From Flavobacterium cupriresistens (GTDB taxonomy: Bacteria > Bacteroidota > Bacteroidia > Flavobacteriales > Flavobacteriaceae), in the NCBI RefSeq assembly GCF_020911925.1, contig NZ_CP087134.1:2170001-2234000 (forward strand): DNA of 64,000 nucleotides, in the 5' to 3' direction. This document shows, piece by piece, positions 16,874 through 24,062 of this stretch. Position numbers and translations under genes: made by a program. Each line of letters starts with the position of its first letter. Positions within the stretch are counted from its first letter, which is position 1. Under the pieces are notes generated by a model. It was given only the letters and a program-made list of their open reading frames with translations, did not search any database and was not told the origin of the DNA.

Positions 16874-16889
16874 CGTAAAATTGTATTTA

Positions 16890-17435
16890 TTATTTATTTA
16901 CTTTTTTAACCGGAGGATATTGAGCTAAAATTTTAGAAACAAACTCGGTTACTTTTTCGTCTTTTTTGTCCACGTTTTTAGTCAGCGTTCCAATACCTTC
17001 ACCTTGCCAGATCATTTCTTTCTTTTTGGCGTCGATCAAATCAATGTATAAAGTACCTTCTGTAGAAGTAGAAACTGTAGTTTGTCCTCCGTACATCATG
17101 TAAGGATTCCAACCCCAGCCCCAGCCGTAACCCCAGCCAGCACTAAATTGATTTACATTTACCTGTTCTCTTGCTTTAGTAAAAATGTTTACTAATACAT
17201 CCGGATTGTCGCTTTTAGTAAAACCTTTGGCTAGCATTTGCTCGTCTATGGCACGTAGTATACGTCTTTTATCCAAATCAGATATTTCAACCTTATCAAT
17301 TCCGGGCTTAAAAAAAGCATACGTTTTATAAGGCGTGAAATCTACGTTTTTATCATAATCAGAATAAACACTAACGGTACTGCAAGAGGTTAGTATTAAA
17401 AGCAGAAAAATCGGTACTAATTTGAATGTTTTCAT
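16890..17435 (-). CDS. DUF4136 domain-containing lipoprotein
   Basis: A secreted lipoprotein: the signal MKTFKLVPIFLLLILTSCST has a clear lipobox with Cys. The DUF4136 pattern is present: VYSDYDKNVDFTPYKTYAFF near the start, LDKRRILRAIDEQMLAKGF in the middle, and LYIDLIDAKKKEMIWQGEG towards the end. A Gly/Trp/Tyr-rich insertion (AGWGYGWGWGWNPYMMYGG, around residues 104-122) is typical of flavobacterial members. The function is unknown. It starts 47 bases after hutU ends in the same direction, so it may be co-transcribed with hutU, but no functional link is evident. Its 3' end and terminator belong to a duplicated segment shared with the ilvA leader. Confidence 0.85.
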   Translation of the reverse strand: MKTFKLVPIFLLLILTSCSTVSVYSDYDKNVDFTPYKTYAFFKPGIDKVEISDLDKRRILRAIDEQMLAKGFTKSDNPDVLVNIFTKAREQVNVNQFSAGWGYGWGWGWNPYMMYGGQTTVSTSTEGTLYIDLIDAKKKEMIWQGEGIGTLTKNVDKKDEKVTEFVSKILAQYPPVKKVNK

Positions 17436-17481
17436 ATTTATAAAATTTTAATGTTCTAATTTTAAAATAAGAAACTCTAGA

Positions 17482-19458
17482 TTAAAGCAGACTTTCGTCA
17501 ACAATATTAGGTAAAGTAACTTTTAATAAAGGCTGAACTTCCATGGCTCTTTTTATTGCAAAAATTGCCTCGTCATTTCGAGCCCAGCTTCGTCTTGAGA
17601 TTCCGTTGTTAACATCCCAAAAAAGCATTGATGCTAAACGTCTTGAAGCCTCTTTAGAACCATCAAGAACCATACCAAATCCACCATTTATAACCTCTCC
17701 CCAGCCAACTCCACCTCCATTGTGAATAGAAACCCAGGTTGCTCCTCTGAAACTGTCTCCAATCACATTTTGAATGGCCATATCAGCTGTAAAGCGCGAA
17801 CCGTCGTAGATATTTGAAGTCTCACGGTACGGAGAATCTGTTCCTGAAACGTCATGATGATCACGTCCTAAAACGACAGTACCGATTTCACCCTTAGCAA
17901 TTGCCTGATTAAATGCTTCTGCAATTTTAATACGACCTTCAGCATCTGCATATAGAATACGAGCCTGTGAACCTACAACCAGTTTGTTTTCCTGCGCTCC
18001 TTTAATCCATTTGATATTATCCTGCATTTGTTGCTGAATTTCATCCGGAGCAGTTTTAGCCATTTCTTCTAAAACCTCAGAAGCAATAGTATCTGTTTTT
18101 TGTAAATCTTCCGGTTTTCCAGAGGTACAAACCCATCTGAAAGGGCCAAATCCATAATCAAAACAAATTGGTCCCATAATATCCTGAACATAACTCGGGT
18201 ATTTAAAATCGATGTTGTTTTCAGCCATTACATCAGCACCGGCGCGGGAAGCTTCTAATAAGAAAGCATTTCCGTAATCAAAAAAGTAAGTTCCTTTTGC
18301 AGTGTGTTTGTTGATTGCTGCTGCGTGGCGGCGTAATGTTTCTTGTACTTTTTCTTTGAATAATTCAGGATTATTAGCCATCATATCGTTGGCTTCTTCA
18401 AATGAAATTCCAACCGGATAATAACCACCGGCCCATGGATTATGAAGCGAAGTCTGGTCAGAACCCAAATCGATTTTGATGTTTTCTTTATCGAAACACT
18501 CCCAAACGTCAACTACATTTCCTAAATAAGCAATAGAAACCACTTCTTTATTGGCTTTTGCCGTATGTACCCTTTTTACCAATTCTTCGGTTGAAGTTAC
18601 AATTTCATTGATCCAGCCTTGTTCGTGACGGATTTTAGTGATTTTAGGATTTACTTCGGCACAAACAGTAATACAGCCTGCAATATTTCCTGCTTTTGGC
18701 TGCGCGCCACTCATACCACCAAGACCCGATGTTACGAATAAATTGCCTTCCGGATTTTGTTTTATTTTTCTAAAACCATTTAAAACGGTAATGGTAGTTC
18801 CGTGTACAATTCCCTGTGGGCCAATGTACATATAACTTCCGGCCGTCATTTGTCCGTATTGTGAAACACCCAAGGCATTCATTTTCTCCCAATCGTCAGG
18901 TTTTGAGTAATTCGGAATTACCATTCCGTTTGTAACCACCACTCTTGGTGCTTCGGTATGCGAAGGGAATAAACCCATCGGATGTCCTGAATACATTGTT
19001 AAAGTTTGCTCGTCTGTCATTTCAGACAAGTACTGCATAGTCAATAAATATTGCGCCCAGTTCTGAAAAACAGCTCCGTTACCGCCATACGTAATTAACT
19101 CATGCGGGTGCTGCGCCACAGCATAATCCAGATTGTTCTGAATCATGTGCATAATCGCTTTTGCTTGTACTGATTTTCCCGGATACTCATCGATTGGTCG
19201 GGCGTACATTCTGTAATCCGGACGCAGACGATACATATAAATACGACCGTATGTTTCTAATTCTTCAGAGAATTCAGGAATTAATTCGGCGTGGTGTTTT
19301 GGATCAAAATAACGTAAAGCGTTCTTTAAAGCCAGTTTTTTTTCTTCAACAGAAAGAATTTCTTTTCGTTTTGGCGCATGGTTAATCGCTAAATCGTATT
19401 CTTTTTTTGAGGGTAATATAGAAGGAACTCCTTGTTGTATTTGTTCTTGAAAAGTCAT
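17482..19458 (-). CDS. hutU: urocanate hydratase
   Basis: An NAD+-dependent lyase converting urocanate to imidazolonepropionate, the second step of histidine degradation. Characteristic urocanase segments are visible: YGGNGAVFQNWAQYLLTMQYL and SGHPMGLFPSH in the N-terminal part, the glycine-rich TSGLGGMSGAQPKAG (NAD-binding region), GPFRWVCTSGKPEDL with the conserved Cys, and GRDHHDVSGTDSPYRETSNI near the C-terminus. At 658 aa it is about 100 residues longer than the Pseudomonas enzyme, as is usual for the Bacteroidota form. No hutH, hutI or hutG is adjacent, so the pathway genes must lie elsewhere if present. Confidence 0.95.
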   Translation of the reverse strand: MTFQEQIQQGVPSILPSKKEYDLAINHAPKRKEILSVEEKKLALKNALRYFDPKHHAELIPEFSEELETYGRIYMYRLRPDYRMYARPIDEYPGKSVQAKAIMHMIQNNLDYAVAQHPHELITYGGNGAVFQNWAQYLLTMQYLSEMTDEQTLTMYSGHPMGLFPSHTEAPRVVVTNGMVIPNYSKPDDWEKMNALGVSQYGQMTAGSYMYIGPQGIVHGTTITVLNGFRKIKQNPEGNLFVTSGLGGMSGAQPKAGNIAGCITVCAEVNPKITKIRHEQGWINEIVTSTEELVKRVHTAKANKEVVSIAYLGNVVDVWECFDKENIKIDLGSDQTSLHNPWAGGYYPVGISFEEANDMMANNPELFKEKVQETLRRHAAAINKHTAKGTYFFDYGNAFLLEASRAGADVMAENNIDFKYPSYVQDIMGPICFDYGFGPFRWVCTSGKPEDLQKTDTIASEVLEEMAKTAPDEIQQQMQDNIKWIKGAQENKLVVGSQARILYADAEGRIKIAEAFNQAIAKGEIGTVVLGRDHHDVSGTDSPYRETSNIYDGSRFTADMAIQNVIGDSFRGATWVSIHNGGGVGWGEVINGGFGMVLDGSKEASRRLASMLFWDVNNGISRRSWARNDEAIFAIKRAMEVQPLLKVTLPNIVDESLL

Positions 19459-19759
19459 TGTTTTTTGAGGTTCTAAGTTGCTAAGATTCGGAGTTGCTAA
19501 AGTCCTAATAAAGACTAATAAACAGCTCTCAATTTTTTAATTTACATATTTTAAATTAAAAAAAAAGCTAGGGATAACGAATATCCGACCTGTGATAGGA
19601 TTTGTGGATCTTAATCCTAAATTTCCGCAAGAGAATATCCATGTAATTATTTTAGATTGTTGATTTTAGATTGTTGATTTTAGATTGTTGATTTTAGATT
19701 GTTGATTGCTGATTTTTAATTATCAAATTGTCTAATTGACACATTTTCTAATTGTCACA
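19459..19759. other. intergenic region with 14-bp tandem repeat
   Basis: This gap between hutU and the DUF5522 gene has no convincing coding frame. It contains four perfect tandem copies of a 14-base unit at 19651-19706 and AT-rich filler with TCTAATTGACACATT-like repeats beyond. No promoter box of the TAnnTTTG type was found for hutU. Confidence 0.6.
19651..19706. repeat. tandem repeat, 4 x TTTAGATTGTTGAT
   Basis: Four exact copies of a 14-base unit in a row, followed by a partial degenerate copy. The word TTTAGATT is the complement of AATCTAAA, which is repeated at 3.2, 22.6 and 63.6 kb. Confidence 0.9.
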
Positions 19760-19942
19760 TTACCTCATTTTTTTAATTTCACCTGTTCGCTTGTCATATC
19801 CGTAGGGACAGTGGCGGCAGCCGCTTTTACAACAATAACCACGTTTTAGATGGTGTTTTTCCGTAAAGCATTTGTAACCTTCGGGTGTATAATAAAAATC
19901 TTCACCCTCGATTAATTTATTTTCATTACTTTGCTCTTTCAT
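19760..19942 (-). CDS. DUF5522 domain-containing protein
   Basis: A tiny (60 aa) cytoplasmic protein with a compact Cys/His cluster: GYCCKSGCRHCPYGY, preceded by GEDFYYTPEGYKCFTEKHHLKRG. This pattern matches DUF5522, presumed to bind a metal through the CC-x3-C-x2-C arrangement. The start at 19942 (MKEQSNENK) is preferred over an ATG six codons upstream. It is divergently arranged with the operon beginning at 20055. The function is unknown. Confidence 0.8.
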   Translation of the reverse strand: MKEQSNENKLIEGEDFYYTPEGYKCFTEKHHLKRGYCCKSGCRHCPYGYDKRTGEIKKMR

Positions 19943-20054
19943 AATCCTGTTTAGACGCAATGTTTATTTGTTTTTTTATTAAAGCCCTGTTACGATTATG
20001 GTTTTAATGAAAACAAACAATTTTGCCTTTACAAATTTATAAATTTTACAGCTA

Positions 20055-20396
20055 ATGTTTCTGATTGTTGCTAAATATTTAATTCCGAATGGATATCGCG
20101 GCATGGCTGTATTTCCATTCGTTATTGTTAAATATAATTTGGATAAAGGAAACAAGGTTTTTTTAAATCATGAAAAAATTCATTTGCGACAGCAATTAGA
20201 AATGCTTGTTATCCCTTTTTTTGTCTGGTATTTTTTAGAATATGTAGTACGCTTAATTCAATACAAAAACGCAGAAAGGGCTTATCGAAATATTAGTTTT
20301 GAAAGAGAAGCCTATGCCAACGAAACCGACTTGAATTATTTAAAAACCCGTTCCTTTTTTCAATTTTGGAACTACTTAACTTTAAAACAAAAATAG
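20055..20396 (+). CDS. HExxH-motif small membrane-associated protein
   Basis: A conserved hypothetical (113 aa). It contains a clear zinc-protease-like motif HEKIH (His39, Glu40, His43) immediately after FLN, then a hydrophobic stretch (LVIPFFVWYFLEYVV, about residues 51-65), and a downstream FEREAYANE segment whose Glu residues (83, 85, 90) could supply the third metal ligand as in gluzincins. It is much smaller than known peptidases, so it may be a minimal membrane-associated metallopeptidase or a degenerate fold. It is the first gene of a tight operon; the next gene begins 3 bases after its stop. Confidence 0.7.
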   Translation: MFLIVAKYLIPNGYRGMAVFPFVIVKYNLDKGNKVFLNHEKIHLRQQLEMLVIPFFVWYFLEYVVRLIQYKNAERAYRNISFEREAYANETDLNYLKTRSFFQFWNYLTLKQK

Positions 20397-20399
20397 ATT

Positions 20400-21296
20400 T
20401 TGAACCAACAAATTCATATCGATCTTCCCAATCATATTTCTTTGACGATAAAACGCGAAGACTTACTCCATCCGTTTGTTTCCGGAAATAAATTTAGAAA
20501 ATTAAAATACAATTTACTTCAGGCGAAAGCCGAGAATCAAGAAACAGTATTGACTTTTGGCGGTGCTTTTTCCAATCATATTGCTGCGGTTGCTTATGCC
20601 GGAAAAGAGCAGGGTTTCAAAACAATCGGAGTGATTCGTGGGGAAGAACTTTTGGATAAAATAGAAGAAAATCCAACTTTAAGATTTGCTCAGGAAAACG
20701 GAATGCAATTTGAATTTGTTTCCAGAGAAGATTACCGGCTTAAGAATGAAATTTCTTTCTTAGAAAATTTAAAACAAAAATTTGGTGACTTCTATCTGGT
20801 GCCCGAAGGTGGTACAAATGAATTGGCTGTAAAGGGCTGTGAAGAGATTTTAACCGCCGAAGATGCCGATTTTAATTACGTTTGTTGTGCCGTTGGAACA
20901 GGTGGAACAATTTCAGGATTGATAAATAGTGCCTTTCCAAATCAGAAAATTTTAGGGTTTCCAGCGTTAAAAGGTGACTTTTTAATGGATGAAATTCGTA
21001 TTTTTGTCAAAAATGAGAACTGGAGTTTGATTTCTGACTATCATTTTGGAGGATATGGCAAGATAAATTTGGAATTAGTTGAATTTATTAATGCTTTTTT
21101 TGAAGAAAATAAAGTGCCTTTAGATCCGGTTTATACAGGAAAGATGGTTTTTGGCGTTATAGATATGATCCATAAAAACTATTTTCCTGCGCATTCAAAA
21201 ATTTTACTCATTCACACCGGAGGACTACAGGGAATTGATGGAATGAATTTAAAGTTGAAGCAGAAAAAATTACCAATACTAAAAACGAATGTTTAA
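20400..21296 (+). CDS. ACC deaminase/D-cysteine desulfhydrase family PLP enzyme
   Basis: A fold-type II PLP enzyme of the 1-aminocyclopropane-1-carboxylate deaminase/D-cysteine desulfhydrase family. The expected PLP lysine is Lys31 in the SGNKFRKLKYNL motif. TFGGAFSNHIAAVAYAG supplies the substrate-carboxylate loop, and AVGTGGTISG the phosphate-binding loop. At 298 aa it is slightly shorter than true ACC deaminases (about 340 aa), which makes D-cysteine desulfhydrase or another amino acid lyase more likely. The start is TTG, 3 bases after the previous stop. The stop overlaps the start of the following glucosaminidase gene by 8 bases, so the three are co-translated. Confidence 0.85.
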   Translation: MNQQIHIDLPNHISLTIKREDLLHPFVSGNKFRKLKYNLLQAKAENQETVLTFGGAFSNHIAAVAYAGKEQGFKTIGVIRGEELLDKIEENPTLRFAQENGMQFEFVSREDYRLKNEISFLENLKQKFGDFYLVPEGGTNELAVKGCEEILTAEDADFNYVCCAVGTGGTISGLINSAFPNQKILGFPALKGDFLMDEIRIFVKNENWSLISDYHFGGYGKINLELVEFINAFFEENKVPLDPVYTGKMVFGVIDMIHKNYFPAHSKILLIHTGGLQGIDGMNLKLKQKKLPILKTNV

Positions 21297-22206
21297 GAAA
21301 ATAATAATACTCTTTCTAATTGCAGCGTTGGCAAGCTGTTCTTCCAGCAAACCTGCTATTGCAACAACTAAAAAAGCAGCAGCAATTCAGAAACCCAGAA
21401 CCGCTTCGACAAGAAAAACGGCTAATTCTAAACCAGTAGCCAAAAATCCTTCTAAAAATAATACAAGCGAAGTTATTCAGTCTACTTCAAAAACCGTTGT
21501 TACCAGTGATCTAATCAATAATTATGTGTTGCAATACAAGGATATTGCAGTAGGTAATATGCAGAAATATGGTATTCCTGCCAGTATTATTTTGGCACAA
21601 GGAATTTTAGAATCGGGTGCGGGAAGAGGCGATCTGGCTTTGGAAGCTAATAATCATTTTGGAATAAAATGCCATAAAGATTGGGTGGGAGATAGTGTTC
21701 GTCATGACGATGATTCGGCTCAGGAATGTTTCAGGAAATATACAGAAGCTTCAGAATCGTACCGGGATCATGCTTTATTTTTAGTTGGAAAAAACAGATA
21801 TGCTACCTTATTTACTTACGAAAAAGACGATTATAAAGCCTGGGCAAAAGGATTACGGGCAGCGGGTTACGCCACAGATCCTAATTATCCCGATAAATTA
21901 ATTAGTTATATCGAACGTTACAATCTGCATCAGTACGATTGTCAGGTTACCGGAAAAGCCTATACGCCTTATAATAAATCGGCTCCGGTGAGAACTTCTT
22001 CTACCAATACAAGTTCTAGTCCCAACTCTAATTCCAATTCCAATTCCAATTCCAATTCCAATGATCCTTCGTTATATGAAGTACAAAAAGGAGATACTTT
22101 GTATTCGATTTCCAAAAAATTCAATTTAATGGTGGAGGATTTGAAGCAGAAAAATAATCTTACTGATAATGCGCTTTCTATTGGACAGAAGTTGAGAGTT
22201 AGGTAG
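21289..22206 (+). CDS. LysM-containing N-acetylglucosaminidase lipoprotein
   Basis: A cell wall hydrolase. A lipoprotein signal (MFKKIIILFLIAALASCSSS) anchors it in the membrane. A basic linker is followed by a FlgJ/LytG-type glucosaminidase domain at about residues 80-215, with ILAQGILESGAGRGDLALEANNHFGIK, where Glu in LESG is the likely catalytic acid. After a low-complexity Ser/Asn linker, a single C-terminal LysM domain (about residues 258-305, YEVQKGDTLYSISKKFNL) binds peptidoglycan. The linker is encoded by a TTCCAA hexamer repeat (22026-22061), which may vary in length. Last gene of the operon begun at 20055. Confidence 0.9.
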   Translation: MFKKIIILFLIAALASCSSSKPAIATTKKAAAIQKPRTASTRKTANSKPVAKNPSKNNTSEVIQSTSKTVVTSDLINNYVLQYKDIAVGNMQKYGIPASIILAQGILESGAGRGDLALEANNHFGIKCHKDWVGDSVRHDDDSAQECFRKYTEASESYRDHALFLVGKNRYATLFTYEKDDYKAWAKGLRAAGYATDPNYPDKLISYIERYNLHQYDCQVTGKAYTPYNKSAPVRTSSTNTSSSPNSNSNSNSNSNSNDPSLYEVQKGDTLYSISKKFNLMVEDLKQKNNLTDNALSIGQKLRVR

Positions 22207-22212
22207 TTTTTT

Positions 22213-22243
22213 AGTCTCGGTCTCGGTCTCAGTCTCAGTGTCA
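22213..22243 (+). repeat. simple hexamer repeat TCTCGG/TCTCAG
   Basis: About five imperfect copies of a 6-base unit (TCTCGG, TCTCAG, TGTCAG) directly after the stop of the glucosaminidase gene. No coding or hairpin potential. Confidence 0.8.
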
Positions 22244-22297
22244 GTTTTCGGTTGGAGTGAATTGATTGTTAATTAATAATTCAGTAAAAATTTATCT

Positions 22298-22549
22298 TTG
22301 AAAAAGAAAATTTCGATTACAGTTTTTACTTTTGCTTTAATTTTAAGTTTAAGACTATTTTGTGGAGTTTATAATCATGATGAATTTGCGGAAAGTCATT
22401 TTTTTATAAAACATCGTCCAATTTGGAAATGGAAGTTTTATTCTCCTTTAGGAATGTCTGATATGAAAAGTGAGGAGCTTTCAGAAGAGGAACAAATCGA
22501 ACAAAAATATTTTGAGGAGTTTATAAAAGAACGAAGTTTAAGTTTATAA
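22298..22549 (+). CDS. small hypothetical exported protein
   Basis: A predicted 83-residue protein with a basic N-terminus and one hydrophobic segment (ISITVFTFALILSLRLF, about residues 5-21), either a signal peptide or an anchor. A short soluble tail follows, ending in an acidic helix (SEELSEEEQIEQKYFEEF). The only start that keeps the hydrophobic N-terminus is TTG at 22298; its TTG is also part of a perfect TATCTTTG promoter-like box (22293-22300). I do not recognise a family. Confidence 0.55.
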   Translation: MKKKISITVFTFALILSLRLFCGVYNHDEFAESHFFIKHRPIWKWKFYSPLGMSDMKSEELSEEEQIEQKYFEEFIKERSLSL

Positions 22550-22560
22550 AACATTCAAAA

Positions 22561-22593
22561 AAAAATCTAAAATCTAAATTCAGAAATCTAAAA
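22561..22593. repeat. TCTAAAATC-type short repeat before hemL
   Basis: The word AATCTAAA occurs three times in the 33 bases before the hemL start. It belongs with the same word at 3193-3225 and 63591-63670. Confidence 0.65.
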
Positions 22594-22594
22594 T

Positions 22595-23881
22595 ATGATT
22601 TATAAAAGAAGTAGTCAGCTTTTTGCTGAAGCAGAAAAAGTAATTCCCGGAGGAGTAAATTCACCAGTACGAGCTTTTAAAGCCGTTGGAGGGACTCCAA
22701 TTTTTGTAAAAAGTGCCAAAGGTGCTTATTTGTATGATGAAGACGGAAATAAATTAATTGATTACATTAATTCATGGGGGCCAATGATTTTAGGTCATGC
22801 CTATCAGCCTGTTGTGGATGCTGTAATCGAAAAAGCAAAGTTGGGAACTTCATTTGGAATGCCAACGGAATTGGAAACAGAAATCGCTGCTTTGGCCGTT
22901 TCTATGGTTCCGAATATTGATAAAATTCGTTTTGTAAACTCAGGAACAGAGGCGTGTATGAGTGCGATTCGTTTGGCTCGCGGTTTTACAAAAAGAGATA
23001 AAATTATAAAATTTGCAGGTTGTTACCACGGGCATTCTGATTCGTTTTTGATTCAGGCAGGAAGTGGTGCTGTAACTTTCGGATCTCCAAATAGCCCGGG
23101 GGTTACAGAAGGAACTGCAAAAGATACTTTGTTGGCAAAATACAATGATTTAGAGAATGTAAAGACTTTAATCGAAGCGAATAAAAACGAAATTGCGGCT
23201 ATTATTATCGAGCCAGTTGCCGGAAATATGGGCTGTATTCCTCCTCATGAAGGTTTTCTGCAAGGCTTAAGAGAACTGTGCACCGCAAACGGAATTCTAT
23301 TGATTTTTGATGAGGTTATGACGGGTTTCCGTTTGGCTCGTGGTGGTGTTCAGGAGTTGTTTAATGTTGATGCTGATATTGTCACTTTCGGAAAAGTAAT
23401 TGGTGGAGGTTTACCGGTTGGGGCTTTCGCTGCACGTGAAGAAATTATGAATTACTTAGCGCCACTTGGTCCGGTTTATCAGGCAGGAACATTGTCAGGG
23501 AATCCTTTGGCGATGGCTGCAGGATTGGCAATGTTACAATCCTTAAATAATGATCGTGCTATCTTTGATCGTTTGGAAGAAAAAACGGCCTATTTGGAAG
23601 CAGGAATTGATAAGGTTTTAAAAGCGAATAATGTTGTATTTACGATCAACAGAGTAGGTTCGATGATTTCGGTGCATTTTGATGCAGATCCCGTAACCGA
23701 TTTTCAAACGGCTGCAAAAGGAGATAACGAAACTTTCAAAAAGTTCTTCCATGGATTATTGCAGGAGGGTGTTTATATCGCACCATCTGCTTATGAAACC
23801 TGGTTTATTACAGATGCTTTAAGCTACGAGGATTTAGATTTTACAATTAACGCCATTGATAAGGTTTCAAAGACGTTCTAA
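22595..23881 (+). CDS. hemL: glutamate-1-semialdehyde 2,1-aminomutase
   Basis: A PLP-dependent enzyme moving the amino group of glutamate-1-semialdehyde to give 5-aminolevulinate, the haem precursor, in the C5 pathway. Signature segments: [20 protein letters not shown] at the N-terminus, [33 protein letters not shown], and the PLP lysine Lys267 in [17 protein letters not shown]. The 428 aa length is normal for the family. It stands alone, with a strong terminator 33 bases after the stop. No neighbouring haem genes. Confidence 0.97.
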   Translation: MIYKRSSQLFAEAEKVIPGGVNSPVRAFKAVGGTPIFVKSAKGAYLYDEDGNKLIDYINSWGPMILGHAYQPVVDAVIEKAKLGTSFGMPTELETEIAALAVSMVPNIDKIRFVNSGTEACMSAIRLARGFTKRDKIIKFAGCYHGHSDSFLIQAGSGAVTFGSPNSPGVTEGTAKDTLLAKYNDLENVKTLIEANKNEIAAIIIEPVAGNMGCIPPHEGFLQGLRELCTANGILLIFDEVMTGFRLARGGVQELFNVDADIVTFGKVIGGGLPVGAFAAREEIMNYLAPLGPVYQAGTLSGNPLAMAAGLAMLQSLNNDRAIFDRLEEKTAYLEAGIDKVLKANNVVFTINRVGSMISVHFDADPVTDFQTAAKGDNETFKKFFHGLLQEGVYIAPSAYETWFITDALSYEDLDFTINAIDKVSKTF

Positions 23882-23913
23882 ACCAAAGTATTAGAGATGA
23901 AATATACAATTAG

Positions 23914-23947
23914 GCCTGACTTTTTAAACTAAAGTCAGGCTTTTTTT
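23914..23947 (+). terminator. intrinsic terminator of hemL
   Basis: GCCTGACTTT pairs with AAAGTCAGGC, followed by seven T's. Confidence 0.9.
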
Positions 23948-24024
23948 ATGAGCCGTATTTTAATTTTTAACAGTTAATTAAAAGTTAAATTAAATATAAA
24001 TCCTTAAATATTAGCATCAAAAAT

Positions 24025-24032
24025 TATTTTTG
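24025..24032 (+). promoter_or_regulatory. promoter -7 box TATTTTTG
   Basis: A perfect TAnnTTTG box 30 bases before the ATG at 24063. It overlaps an earlier in-frame ATG at 24030, which is therefore unlikely to be the true start. Confidence 0.5.
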
Positions 24033-24062
24033 TTTATCAAATCACTATTAAATTTACCATTA

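Noticed and set aside
12652..19458. A joined amino acid catabolism operon (hydroxylase, ilvA, hutU)
   Set aside because: The genes have separate promoters or terminators between them, and ilvA has a biosynthetic-type attenuator, so a single catabolic operon is not supported.
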